Below, in pieces: positions 8,635-16,787 of a stretch of 64,000 bases of DNA; positions within the stretch are counted from its first letter, which is position 1; each line of letters begins with the position of its first letter. Origin of the DNA: an uncultured Erysipelotrichaceae bacterium (GTDB taxonomy: Bacteria; Bacillota_I; Bacilli_A; RF39; UBA660); contig CACWLI010000007.1 of the NCBI GenBank assembly GCA_902761685.1, positions 1-64,000 of the forward strand. The letters run 5' to 3'. Below the pieces are notes generated by a model that was not told the origin of the DNA, ran no database searches, and was given only the letters and a program-made list of their open reading frames with translations. A program made the position numbers and the translations under genes.

Positions 8635-9548
8635 TTAAATCAAATAATTTAGTTAATAAAAGCAAAAAAAGTATTGATAATGATTTAAGACGTGAATTCA
8701 TTCTATCTAGTAAAGATGAAATGTTTACTAAAATATGTAATAAATTAAAACTTGAAGAAGATGTATTAATGAAATATACTTCTAAAATAGAAGTAACTGC
8801 TTGTGAACTAAAGAATTGTTCAAAATGCAAAGGACTAGATAAATGTAAAAATGAAATAAACGGTCATGTATATTATCCAAATGTTAGAGATAATCAAATA
8901 GAATTTTCATATAGACCTTGTAAATTTTATAAAGAAGAAGAAACTAAAAATATAAAAAATAATAATACTAAATTTTTTGAAACTCCTAAAAGTTTAGAAA
9001 ATGCATCATTAAGTAATTTAATTAGTGAAAAAGAAAGATCTAGTATTTTAAAATATATGAAAGACTTTTTAAAGAAAAAAGTAAATAATGAGCCAGTAAA
9101 AGGATTATATTTAAGTGGTTCTTTTGGTAGTGGAAAATCATATATATTAAGTGCATTATTAAATGAATTATCTAATAAAGGATTTACTACAGTTAATGTT
9201 TTTTATCCTAAATTATTAGTTAAATTAAAAGCTTCATTTGATAACTATAATTATGATGAAGTGTTAGATGAAATAATGACTAGTGATGTACTACTAATTG
9301 ATGATATTGGAGCAGAGAGTAATAGTTCATGGTCTAGAGATGAAGTTTTAGGAACTATTTTGCAACATAGAATGGATAATGATTTAACTACTTTTTTTAC
9401 ATCAAATTTTACAATAGATGAACTAGAAAGTGTTTTAGCTGAAACATCTAAAGGAAATGATTTAATTAAAGCAAGAAGAATTATTCAAAGAATTAAATAT
9501 CTTACTGTAGAAGAAAAATTAATCAGCAAAGATAAAAGAAATCAATAA
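8631..9548 (+). CDS. dnaI: primosomal helicase loader DnaI
   Basis: 305 residues. The N-terminal domain carries a zinc-binding Cys cluster (CELKNCSKC then C, about residues 57-73). The C-terminal AAA+ domain has Walker A GSFGSGKS (near residue 165), Walker B LLIDDIGAE and a late arginine segment ARRIIQRIKYL. DnaI is the ATPase that loads the replicative helicase DnaC at the origin. It is translationally coupled to dnaB. Confidence 0.95.
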   Translation: MIKSNNLVNKSKKSIDNDLRREFILSSKDEMFTKICNKLKLEEDVLMKYTSKIEVTACELKNCSKCKGLDKCKNEINGHVYYPNVRDNQIEFSYRPCKFYKEEETKNIKNNNTKFFETPKSLENASLSNLISEKERSSILKYMKDFLKKKVNNEPVKGLYLSGSFGSGKSYILSALLNELSNKGFTTVNVFYPKLLVKLKASFDNYNYDEVLDEIMTSDVLLIDDIGAESNSSWSRDEVLGTILQHRMDNDLTTFFTSNFTIDELESVLAETSKGNDLIKARRIIQRIKYLTVEEKLISKDKRNQ

Positions 9549-9564
9549 ATATAATGGATATTAT

Positions 9565-9593
9565 TTGACTTTTCTTTAAGATTTTGCTATAAT
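9565..9593 (+). promoter_or_regulatory. consensus sigma-A promoter
   Basis: TTGACT (9565-9570), 17-bp spacer, TATAAT (9588-9593), between dnaI and the 9623 gene. Confidence 0.88.
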
Positions 9594-9622
9594 ATTCATC
9601 ACGTTTAAGGGGAGTAGATAAT

Positions 9623-10315
9623 ATGGAAAATGTTTTAATAGTTTATATTATTATTCAACTAATAACTACTGCATTTGGAATTGCTGTAATTGAATCAGTA
9701 AGACCATTAGTAGAAAAAAGATTACATGATAAAGGTTATATTCAAAAAAGACAAAATAGTTTATATGAATTTAATGATAAAATAGTTAATGTTTTATTAG
9801 GATTTGTTCCTTTTTATTACTTTATAAAAGCACTTTCTATTATTAATAATAAAAATGCTGTTAATGAAAAAGTAAGAGAGGAAATCAAAAAAGGTAATTA
9901 TGTTCTTCATGAAAAAGAAACTGAATTAGAAGAAGAAAAACCTGTAAATGATTTATATAATCCTGAATTAAGTATTGCTCGCAAAAAAGAAGTTTTCTAT
10001 GAAAAGCCAGAAAAATATACAGCAAGAAAAAATGATATAACATTATATGATACATATGAAACTCCAATAGAGTATATTACAAGAGAAGCACCAATTGAAG
10101 AATCATTAGAGTTAACACCATTTAATAAAGAAGAAGAGGAAAAAGTAAATGTTCCTAAAAAAGAAGAAGTAAAACCTTTAGTTACTAAAGCAGATATAGC
10201 TAAAGCTATAAGTGAATTAGATGCTTATGAATTAGATTTATTAAAAGATAAAATAGCTACATTAGCAAATATTAAAAGAGAAAATGTTAGTTTAAAATTA
10301 AAAGATGTTGCTTAA
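9623..10315 (+). CDS. membrane-anchored hypothetical protein, paralogue of the 5619 product
   Basis: I do not recognise this 230-residue protein. It has an N-terminal hydrophobic segment (about 3-24), a second one near 56-72 (VLLGFVPFYYFIKAL), then a long Glu/Lys-rich region that is probably disordered, and a final helical block (ADIAKAISELDAYELDLLKDK). The first 75 residues share layout and several residues with the 5619 protein, so the two are likely paralogues flanking the dnaB-dnaI operon. The ribosome site GGGGAG and the promoter are both strong. Confidence 0.65.
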   Translation: MENVLIVYIIIQLITTAFGIAVIESVRPLVEKRLHDKGYIQKRQNSLYEFNDKIVNVLLGFVPFYYFIKALSIINNKNAVNEKVREEIKKGNYVLHEKETELEEEKPVNDLYNPELSIARKKEVFYEKPEKYTARKNDITLYDTYETPIEYITREAPIEESLELTPFNKEEEEKVNVPKKEEVKPLVTKADIAKAISELDAYELDLLKDKIATLANIKRENVSLKLKDVA

Positions 10316-10437
10316 TAAATAAAATTGTGTTAATATACAGCTAGAAAAAGAAGAAATTGGGCGATATAACTTATTAGCAAAAGCTAAAAAGAGTAGTACC
10401 ATTTGTTACAACTCTTTTTTATTCACAGGAGGTTTTT
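10316..10437 (+). ncRNA. possible small RNA or attenuated leader upstream of the 10438 gene
   Basis: A 122-nt gap. A plausible promoter (TTGCTT-N17-TAATAT) overlaps the end of the preceding gene. It is followed by a small hairpin (TTAGC-AAAA-GCTAA) and a terminator-like hairpin at 10386-10420 (AAAAAGAGT / ACTCTTTTTT). After that comes an AGGAGG ribosome site. It could be a separate 100-nt RNA, an attenuator for the next gene or simply the terminator of the previous gene. No known riboswitch core is visible. Confidence 0.4.
10386..10420 (+). terminator. terminator in the leader of the 10438 gene
   Basis: AAAAAGAGT pairs with ACTCTTTTTT around a loosely paired inner segment; a T run follows. 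Confidence 0.75.
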
Positions 10438-10896
10438 ATGATTAAAGAAATTAGTTTATCAAAATATTTATCAAGATATGTTTCATTGAATGGAGAAGAT
10501 TTAAAAAAGATAACTCATGCTGAAGTTAAAAAATTATTTCCTGAGTTAAAAAGAAGTTCATTTGATGAAATAAGTGAGAATCCAGAATTATTAGTTAGCG
10601 GAAAAGTAATATTAGTTAGTGATGGAAAACATAGAATTCCTTATTATGTACCAAAAGTAATGAATGAAGGAGAAAATTTAGAATTTCATAGAGAAGCTAT
10701 TCCACCAAGAGGAATAGATGATACAGTTTATGATTATACTAAAATGAGTATTTATGAACTTAGATGTTTATTAGCTAGAAAATTTAACTCATATAGAAAT
10801 CAAGCATGTGCTAGAAGAGAATTAAATAGACGTGGAATTGAATTATCTAGAAAATATAAAAGATGTGAATTTAAAAGGAAAAATATAGATGAATAA
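10438..10896 (+). CDS. hypothetical basic protein
   Basis: I do not recognise this 152-residue protein. It has no membrane segment. The middle contains a HRIPYYVPKVM block and the last 50 residues are strongly basic (ARKFNSYRNQACARRELN, then RKYKRCEFKRK), which could bind nucleic acid; this is inferred from charge only. A perfect AGGAGG ribosome site precedes it. Its stop codon lies at the edge of a hairpin whose 3' arm is the -35 box of the next gene. Confidence 0.6.
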   Translation: MIKEISLSKYLSRYVSLNGEDLKKITHAEVKKLFPELKRSSFDEISENPELLVSGKVILVSDGKHRIPYYVPKVMNEGENLEFHREAIPPRGIDDTVYDYTKMSIYELRCLLARKFNSYRNQACARRELNRRGIELSRKYKRCEFKRKNIDE

Positions 10897-10934
10897 GTCA
10901 AAAATTTGACTTATTTTATTTTTTGCGGTATAAT
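10895..10934 (+). promoter_or_regulatory. merged terminator and promoter (-35 in hairpin arm)
   Basis: AAGTCAA (10895-10901) pairs with TTGACTT (10906-10912), followed by a T-rich tail: a weak terminator. The 3' arm TTGACT (10906-10911) is also a -35 box, 17 bp from TATAAT (10929-10934). Confidence 0.75.
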
Positions 10935-10961
10935 ATGCATGTTTTTAGGGGAAAATAGATT

Positions 10962-11339
10962 ATGTTTGATGGAAACGATTTTAATGAAAATGTAGTATTT
11001 TGTAAATACGTATTTGATGAAAACGCTAGATTAGATTTAGGACTAGAATATCCAGAAGGAATTCAAGAAGTAGCAAACTTTTATGCTGATATAATGTATC
11101 TTGATGATGATAATCATTCAGTAGATGAAGAAGAATTATGTGGTGATGAAAAAGCATTACTTATGGCAGTAAAAAGATACTCTAGATTTTTCAAGAAAAG
11201 AATAATTACAAATGCTGAAATGGAAATTAGATCTTATTTAGAAAGAGAATATAATAGAAATGGTGGTTATAGTTTTTCAGATAGTTTCGATGATGAAACT
11301 GTTGAAAGTATAGCTGATAAAGTTTCATTTAGACATTAA
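10962..11339 (+). CDS. hypothetical acidic protein
   Basis: I do not recognise this 125-residue protein. It is acidic in its first half (DDDNHSVDEEELCGDE) with a mixed-charge helical second half (KRYSRFFKKRIITNAEMEIRSYLERE). No signal peptide or membrane segment is seen. It has its own promoter and an AGGGG ribosome site, and is followed by a second merged terminator/promoter. Tight spacing and similar signals group it with its neighbours at 10438 and 11412. Confidence 0.6.
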   Translation: MFDGNDFNENVVFCKYVFDENARLDLGLEYPEGIQEVANFYADIMYLDDDNHSVDEEELCGDEKALLMAVKRYSRFFKKRIITNAEMEIRSYLEREYNRNGGYSFSDSFDDETVESIADKVSFRH

Positions 11340-11382
11340 AAAGTCAAAAATATTTGACTTTTTTTAAATTTTATGGTATAAT
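11338..11382 (+). promoter_or_regulatory. merged terminator and promoter (-35 in hairpin arm)
   Basis: AAAAAGTCAAA (11338-11348) pairs with TTTGACTTTTT (11353-11363), a clear terminator. TTGACT (11354-11359) inside the 3' arm is spaced 17 bp from TATAAT (11377-11382), with GG before it. Confidence 0.82.
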
Positions 11383-11411
11383 TTATTCACAAATCATTAA
11401 GGGGGGTTTTG

Positions 11412-11843
11412 ATGATTATGAAAGGTAGATATATTTTAGATTATTTAGATGAGAATAACTTTAAGAAACTTGAAAGAAGTTTAAAAAAGTATAACATGGT
11501 TGCTTATAAGAAATTAATGTTTGATTTTTATCCAAAATTAAGAAGTGGTGAATTTGTTGGAGAATTAGTTTCAATTAACAAACATGAAAAAACTGAAACA
11601 TATGATTTAAGATTACCAACTGACTCATTATTTGTAAAAGTTTATGGAGAAGTTAAATTAAATTATACTGTATATAAAGATAATAATATTGTTATGTTAA
11701 ATAACTTAGAACCAAAAGAAATATTATTAGATGGTCATAGAAGTGAATTAACAGCATATAAAGGTATAATGATTTCTAAAGCTAATGCACAAAAAGAAAT
11801 GTTTAAAATTGATTTATTATGTAGATTAGAGGGAAGAGAATAA
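11412..11843 (+). CDS. hypothetical protein
   Basis: I do not recognise this protein of about 143 residues. No membrane segment is visible. The N-terminal half is basic and helical (YLDENNFKKLERSLKKYN); the second half looks beta-rich (ETYDLRLPTDSLFVKVYGE, then VMLNNLEPKEILLDG). A GGGGGG ribosome site at 11401-11406 fits the ATG at 11412; an ATG two codons later is also possible, and an in-frame TTG at 11409 lies too close to the site. A short G-C-rich hairpin with T run ends the unit. Confidence 0.6.
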   Translation: MIMKGRYILDYLDENNFKKLERSLKKYNMVAYKKLMFDFYPKLRSGEFVGELVSINKHEKTETYDLRLPTDSLFVKVYGEVKLNYTVYKDNNIVMLNNLEPKEILLDGHRSELTAYKGIMISKANAQKEMFKIDLLCRLEGRE

Positions 11844-11861
11844 ATCTTCCTTCCTTTTTTT
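11831..11861 (+). terminator. terminator of the 11412 gene
   Basis: GGAAGA / TCTTCC stem overlapping the stop codon, followed by TTCC and a T run. Confidence 0.65.
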
Positions 11862-11867
11862 AAAAAT

Positions 11868-11898
11868 AAAAAGAATAGTTTAATTAACTATTCTTTTT
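11868..11898. terminator. bidirectional terminator at the end of murC
   Basis: AAAAAGAATAGTT / AACTATTCTTTTT perfect stem with a 5-nt loop; it includes the murC stop region. Confidence 0.9.
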
Positions 11899-13185
11899 TA
11901 ATTCTTTATATTTATCTTCTAAGAAATATATATCTTTACTACTCATAAATAATAATACTGAATTTTCATATTGTAATAATTTATCTGCTGTATCTAGTGT
12001 AATTTCTTCACCATTATTTGTATCTTTTAAAATATCAAAATGAGTTACTTCTTCATATCCAATTTCTATTCTATCTTCACCAATTGGCATAACATAACAT
12101 TTATCAGCTATATTAAGTGCATCAGCAAATTCTTTATGGAAATATTTAACTCTTGATTTAGTATGAGCTTTAAATATTGCAATTACTTTTCTATTTGGAT
12201 ATTTCTTTTTAGCAGCTTCAATTGTTACTTTAACTTCAGTTGGGTGATGTGCATAATCATCAATAAGAATATTACTCATAAATGTTTCTTCTATAAATCT
12301 TCTTTTAGCATGTTTAATTTTTAATATTTGATTTCTTATTTCATTTTTATCTATATTTTCTAAATAACATACACTAATAACTGCTAAAACATTTAATATT
12401 AAGTGATCTCCTACAAATGGGAATACATATGTGTCAAATTTTTCGTTATTAATATACACATCTGCTGTTGTTCTATCATTTTCTACTTTTAAGTTTTTAG
12501 CAACAACCTCGTTATTTTCGTTAAATCCATAATGTAGTACAGGTTTATTTATTACTAAACTTCTAGCATTTTCATCATCACCACACATTACTACATAATG
12601 TCTAGCACTATTAGCAAAAGTAGTAAATGCATCTTTAACGTCATCTAAATCTTTATAATAATCTGTGTGATCTAATTCAACATTTGTTATAACCGCATAA
12701 TATGGACTATATGATAAAAAATGTCTTTTAAATTCACAAGCTTCTAATGCAAAATATTCATTATTTTTTTCAGCAAATCCTGTTCCATCACCAATTAAAT
12801 AGTTAATACCAATGTTTTCAAATACAGTACTCATCATTGTAGTAGTTGTTGTTTTACCATGACAACCAGATATTGCTATTAATTTAGTATCATGAGTTAA
12901 TTTATCAATCATACTTTGATATGTATATATAGTTAATCCGAGTTCATGAGCTCTTTTTACTTCTTCATGATCATCATTAAATGCATTTCCTTGTATAATA
13001 GTCATTCCTTCTTTAATATTATCTTTATTAAATGTAAGAATTTTAATTCCTTTTTTATCTAAACTTTCTTGAGTAAAGAAGTGATCTGGTTTATCACTAC
13101 CCATTACGTTATATCCAAGATCATGCATAATACATGCAAGAGCACTCATTCCGCTTCCCTTAATTCCAATAAAATAATATATCAT
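11884..13185 (-). CDS. murC: UDP-N-acetylmuramate-L-alanine ligase
   Basis: About 433 residues with the Mur ligase plan: N-terminal Rossmann domain (FIGIKGSGMSALA), ATP-binding loop GCHGKTTTTT (near residue 107), central motifs NVELDHTDYY and the H-R-F/E-type region YAHHPTEV, and a C-terminal domain. MurC adds L-Ala to UDP-MurNAc, the first step of stem-peptide synthesis. The true start is the ATG after GGTGAT; the longest frame begins four codons earlier, inside that site. A TATAAT at 13202-13207 (minus strand) implies a leader of only about 10 nt and overlaps the divergent promoter of the TelA-like gene. Confidence 0.95.
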   Translation of the reverse strand: MIYYFIGIKGSGMSALACIMHDLGYNVMGSDKPDHFFTQESLDKKGIKILTFNKDNIKEGMTIIQGNAFNDDHEEVKRAHELGLTIYTYQSMIDKLTHDTKLIAISGCHGKTTTTTMMSTVFENIGINYLIGDGTGFAEKNNEYFALEACEFKRHFLSYSPYYAVITNVELDHTDYYKDLDDVKDAFTTFANSARHYVVMCGDDENARSLVINKPVLHYGFNENNEVVAKNLKVENDRTTADVYINNEKFDTYVFPFVGDHLILNVLAVISVCYLENIDKNEIRNQILKIKHAKRRFIEETFMSNILIDDYAHHPTEVKVTIEAAKKKYPNRKVIAIFKAHTKSRVKYFHKEFADALNIADKCYVMPIGEDRIEIGYEEVTHFDILKDTNNGEEITLDTADKLLQYENSVLLFMSSKDIYFLEDKYKELKKNS

Positions 13186-13216
13186 TTTCATCACCAAATA
13201 TATTATACAATAATTT

Positions 13217-13245
13217 TTGACTTTTCACTAGTTTTTTGGTATAAT
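13217..13245 (+). promoter_or_regulatory. consensus promoter of the telA-like operon
   Basis: TTGACT (13217-13222), 17-bp spacer ending GG, TATAAT (13240-13245). It overlaps the divergent murC promoter region. Confidence 0.88.
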
Positions 13246-13271
13246 ATACGCTCGAGTGTGAAGGGGATAAC

Positions 13272-14246
13272 ATGAACGAAGAAAATGAACTAATTAATAA
13301 ATTTGCTAATAACTTTGATTTATCTAACATGAGTAATATTGTTTCATTTGCAAAAGATGTAGAAGAAAGAGCAAGTGTATTTACTGATAAGATAATGAAA
13401 AAAATTCGTAATAATCAAACAGATAATGTAGAAGAATTATTAAGAAGTATTATTAGTGAAATAAATGAGTCAAATAAACCAAAAGAAGATGTTGGTATAT
13501 GGAAAAAATTATTCTTTAAGGAAGAAAGAGCAAGCGAAGAAATAAATTATGATAGATTAATTTCAAATGTTGAAGCTTTATCTTTAGAACTTAGAAAATA
13601 TATTCTAACTTTACATAAAGATTTAGAACTTTTAGAATTATTAAGTTTTGAAAATATTAATTGTTATAAAGAACTTGGTTTATATATTGAAGCAGGTAAA
13701 AAGATAATTGAAAACTCAAATGCAAGAATTAATGAAATAATGAGTATTAAGAATTATTCAGATAATACCAAATTAGTAAATGAAATAAATGATCTTAGAA
13801 ATGCTATTAATATTTTTGAAAGAAAAATATTAGATTTACAAACTACTAGAACAGTATGTTTTCAAACAAGAGAACAAATAAATCTATTAAAAAATAATAT
13901 AATAACATTAATTGATAAAATAAACTTTATTATATTTACAACTATTCCTTTATGGAAAAATCAAATTATTATTTTACATAGTAATGATAATACAAGTAAA
14001 TTTGTTAAAGAATACGATTCAATTAGTTCAATTATTAAAGATGTTTTATCATCTAATAGTAGTGAACTTACTAAAATGAATATAGGACTTAGAAGTGAAC
14101 TTGAAAAGGGAATAGTAAGTAGTGATACATTAGAATTAACTAGTGAAGAATTAATAAAATCATTAGAAGATGTTATTAGATTAAATAATGAAAATCAAGA
14201 AATTGGTTATAGCGAAGAAACTGATGAAATAAAATTAGTATTATAA
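13272..14246 (+). CDS. TelA-family protein (toxic anion resistance family)
   Basis: 324 residues. The core of the TelA family (PF05816) is recognisable: NINCYKELGLYIEAGKK in the middle and the hallmark TTIPLWKNQIIILHS in the last third, preceded by REQINLLKNNIITLIDKI. The rest is long helices. The family is named for tellurite resistance, but most members have unknown envelope or stress roles. The ribosome site is AAGGGGATAAC. It is followed at short distance by a small gene, probably in the same operon, and ends IKLVL like the 5619 product (MKLVL). Confidence 0.85.
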   Translation: MNEENELINKFANNFDLSNMSNIVSFAKDVEERASVFTDKIMKKIRNNQTDNVEELLRSIISEINESNKPKEDVGIWKKLFFKEERASEEINYDRLISNVEALSLELRKYILTLHKDLELLELLSFENINCYKELGLYIEAGKKIIENSNARINEIMSIKNYSDNTKLVNEINDLRNAINIFERKILDLQTTRTVCFQTREQINLLKNNIITLIDKINFIIFTTIPLWKNQIIILHSNDNTSKFVKEYDSISSIIKDVLSSNSSELTKMNIGLRSELEKGIVSSDTLELTSEELIKSLEDVIRLNNENQEIGYSEETDEIKLVL

Positions 14247-14261
14247 TTGGAGATGATAATA

Positions 14262-14672
14262 ATGGATGATATAGAAGAATTAATATTAGAAGTATCAGAA
14301 GATAATGAAAACTTATTTTATATATTGTTAAGTTTAAAAGATGAAGAGAGAATATATTTAAATTTACTTACATGTAAAAATTTAGGTATAACAGGAGATA
14401 GATTATATAAATTATATAGTTTGTGTTCAAATTATAATTATTATAAATTAATAGATACAATTATGATGTTTAGATTTGGTATTTATTCTAAAGAAGAAAT
14501 AGATGAAAATTTAGATAAAAATGATCCTATTGAATTTATAGATGATAGTATAAAATATGAAACATCTCCAAATGGAAGTCATAGTTTTAAAATATATGCA
14601 TATCGTCAAAAAATAAATTATTTATTTAAAAGAGATTTATCAAATCAAAGTATAATAAAAAAGCACTTTTAG
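14262..14672 (+). CDS. hypothetical protein downstream of the TelA-like gene
   Basis: I do not recognise this 136-residue protein. It is acidic at the start (MDDIEELILEVSEDNENL) and helical, with ENLDKNDPIEFIDD in the second half. I start it at the ATG after GGAGATGAT; an in-frame TTG five codons earlier overlaps the ribosome site. It follows the TelA-like gene by 15 nt and ends inside a strong terminator. Confidence 0.6.
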   Translation: MDDIEELILEVSEDNENLFYILLSLKDEERIYLNLLTCKNLGITGDRLYKLYSLCSNYNYYKLIDTIMMFRFGIYSKEEIDENLDKNDPIEFIDDSIKYETSPNGSHSFKIYAYRQKINYLFKRDLSNQSIIKKHF

Positions 14673-14681
14673 TGCTTTTTA
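14657..14681. terminator. bidirectional terminator
   Basis: AAAAAGCAC / GTGCTTTTT stem with a 5-nt loop that contains the stop codon. It can also end the convergent coat-protein pair. Confidence 0.9.
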
Positions 14682-14918
14682 ATTTAAATTATTTAATACA
14701 TCACAGATACATGAAGGATTAATGTTATCTATAATATACCATTCATTATCTACCATTTTATTATAAACTCTTTCTTGGTGCTTTAATGTTTCATCAAGTC
14801 CTGTTTTTAATATATCTCTTACTTTTTCATTTGAACTTTCTAAAGTACCATGAATATATACCTCTATGGTACTTTTTAATATCATTAAATAATTATTCAT
14901 CAATAATTCATTATTCAT
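14679..14918 (-). CDS. CotF-like spore coat protein, second part
   Basis: 79 residues matching the Coat_F (PF07875) pattern: YLMILKSTIEVYIHGTLESS, a middle helix KVRDILKTGLDETLKHQERVY and NEWYIIDNIN. These small four-helix (ferritin-like) proteins are found in spore coats. It overlaps the upstream 63-residue gene by 8 nt, and the two behave as one coupled unit. The presence of coat-type genes beside engulfment genes elsewhere in the window suggests the organism sporulates or did so recently. Confidence 0.72.
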   Translation of the reverse strand: MNNELLMNNYLMILKSTIEVYIHGTLESSNEKVRDILKTGLDETLKHQERVYNKMVDNEWYIIDNINPSCICDVLNNLN

Positions 14919-15102
14919 CAGATTTTTCCTCCATAAAATTTAATAATTTTTCTTTCATAGTATTATGTTTTTTAACTTCTTTTTCCATAAAAGATATTAA
15001 ATCTTCATCATCTAATTCTTCTATCATTTGATAGCAAATATTAGTAATATTATTTTCATGTTTATATGCATCTTCTAAATATAATAATTCTTTTTGTGTC
15101 AT
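14911..15102 (-). CDS. CotF-like spore coat protein, first part
   Basis: 63 residues: KELLYLEDAYKHENNITNI, then a helix ending KKHNTMKEKLLNFM. This matches the first half of CotF/YraG-like proteins, where a helix with an LED..KHE block leads the ferritin-like fold. It has a strong AAGGAGGAATT ribosome site and is first in a two-gene operon. It may pair with the next product to complete the fold; that is inference. Confidence 0.62.
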   Translation of the reverse strand: MTQKELLYLEDAYKHENNITNICYQMIEELDDEDLISFMEKEVKKHNTMKEKLLNFMEEKSDE

Positions 15103-15148
15103 AATTCCTCCTTAGTAATATTATTTCCCAATACTAGAAATAAATTCA

Positions 15149-15177
15149 TTTACTTATATACCAATTTGTGGTATAAT
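15149..15177 (+). promoter_or_regulatory. consensus promoter of the 15204 gene
   Basis: TTTACT (15149-15154), 17-bp spacer ending GTGG, TATAAT (15172-15177). Confidence 0.85.
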
Positions 15178-15203
15178 ATGTCTCACTAAAAAGAGGGGGA
15201 AAT

Positions 15204-16787
15204 ATGTTAGAAAATGTATATACTGCTAGAGTTAAATTAGAGTCAATCTATGAAAAAATTAAAACTATTAGTAGTTTTGGATTAAATAGTGATTATTTAG
15301 AAAAAGATTTAGAATCTATTGATAAGAAATTTGATAGTCTTAGAAATTTTATTCCAAACTCACTTTCAAATACTAGTTCTTTAGCACAAGATAGTAAAGA
15401 ATTAGAAAAGACACTTAGATTTGTAGATGAACTTGAAACTTTAGTTAATAAAATATATTCATTCTTTGGTATATTTGAAACAGTTCAAGATATTAATAAA
15501 ATAAAAGAAAAAAGAGAATTATCTGATAGTGAATTTGAAGCTTTGATAAAACAAATTAACTTTAATTTATTAAATTTACAAAAAGCTCAATCTTTTGGTA
15601 AATTAAAGAAAAATGTTCTAGATAATGTTTATGAAACTATTTATCCATTTATTAAATATGAATTTAAAAAGTATGGAAGCTCTACTATTCTTAATCATAT
15701 ATATGATATGAATATTGATATTAGTATTTTAAATGAGCTTGCTATTAATGATATAGATAGAATGTCTAATAATAAAAATTTATTACAAAGTTTAAGAGAT
15801 ATTAATTATAAAAAAATTGATGAAGAAAATAGAAATAAAATATTTTTACTTGCTTCAGTGTATGATGATGATTATCTAGAAAAAATTATTCAAGAAATGA
15901 GTGAAGATTTATTATCAATTGATAGTAAAAAAAGAGAATTATTATCATGTGAAAATAAATTAAAAAGACAAAAAGATATTAGACATACTACTTCTGCTTA
16001 TTTTGGCGAAGCAACTAAGGATTTATTAAGTGGGATTATACAAGGTACATTTAATATTACTGCAATTGGATTATCTCTAGCTTTTTTAGTTGGTGCTAAT
16101 GGAGTATTTATTAATGCAATATCAAAAGAAAACGTACCTATAATTGAAAGACACTTTGATACAAAAGGTTATAGTGAAATAGATGGAGAATTCTTTTTAG
16201 AAGATACTTATGAAGTTAAAAAAGGAAAAATTAAAATTACTCATTTTATTCCAAATGAAGAAACAAGAACATGGACTATTAATACATATATAGTTAAAGA
16301 TACTAATCTTGATTTAAAAGATTATACTAATATTGAACTTGATCCAAAGAGATTAGTTGATACTACAGAATTATCATTTGAAGAAGCAGGTATTTCAAAT
16401 ATTACTGAATATAAAATAGCTACTAGTAGTGATGGCCCAATTAATGTACCATATACAATATTAAATATTTTAATATTAATTGTTAGTTTTGCCTTTATAA
16501 ATGTAGTTGCTGCAGTATTAATTGGTCTTAAATTTGCTTTATTAGATGATTTTGGATTTGATGTATCTGAACCAGTTGAAAAAATAACTGATGCAATAGA
16601 ATTATATAGAGATAAAGGTGGAGTGAATTATAATCCAGTAGATGATAGAGAAGCACATAGAGATTATAAAGAAGTAAAAAAAGATTTAGAAAATTTAATA
16701 AAAAAATATAATGAATTATTTAAAGAATATCCTTATTTAGAAACAATGCTAAATGATAGGAGAATGGAAAGAAAATTAAAGTTTTAA
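15204..16787 (+). CDS. large membrane protein with cytoplasmic coiled-coil domain
   Basis: I do not recognise this 527-residue protein. Residues 1-275 are helical and charged, likely a coiled coil. A hydrophobic segment follows (about 283-305, ITAIGLSLAFLVGANGVF), then an apparent extracytoplasmic beta-rich domain (about 310-420), a second membrane segment (about 420-445, ILILIVSFAFINVVAAVLIG) and a short cytoplasmic tail. This two-pass layout suggests a scaffold or sensor. The promoter is near consensus and the ribosome site GAGGGGGA is strong. It ends in a bidirectional terminator shared with the next gene. Confidence 0.65.
   Translation: MLENVYTARVKLESIYEKIKTISSFGLNSDYLEKDLESIDKKFDSLRNFIPNSLSNTSSLAQDSKELEKTLRFVDELETLVNKIYSFFGIFETVQDINKIKEKRELSDSEFEALIKQINFNLLNLQKAQSFGKLKKNVLDNVYETIYPFIKYEFKKYGSSTILNHIYDMNIDISILNELAINDIDRMSNNKNLLQSLRDINYKKIDEENRNKIFLLASVYDDDYLEKIIQEMSEDLLSIDSKKRELLSCENKLKRQKDIRHTTSAYFGEATKDLLSGIIQGTFNITAIGLSLAFLVGANGVFINAISKENVPIIERHFDTKGYSEIDGEFFLEDTYEVKKGKIKITHFIPNEETRTWTINTYIVKDTNLDLKDYTNIELDPKRLVDTTELSFEEAGISNITEYKIATSSDGPINVPYTILNILILIVSFAFINVVAAVLIGLKFALLDDFGFDVSEPVEKITDAIELYRDKGGVNYNPVDDREAHRDYKEVKKDLENLIKKYNELFKEYPYLETMLNDRRMERKLKF

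Noticed and set aside
10386..10420. T-box riboswitch
   Set aside because: There is an AGTACCA word in the hairpin, but the leader is only about 120 nt, lacks stem I and the TGGxACC core, and the next gene is not an aminoacyl-tRNA synthetase or amino-acid gene.
13069..13275. Plus-strand frame across the murC start
   Set aside because: It is antisense to conserved murC sequence and to the divergent promoters.
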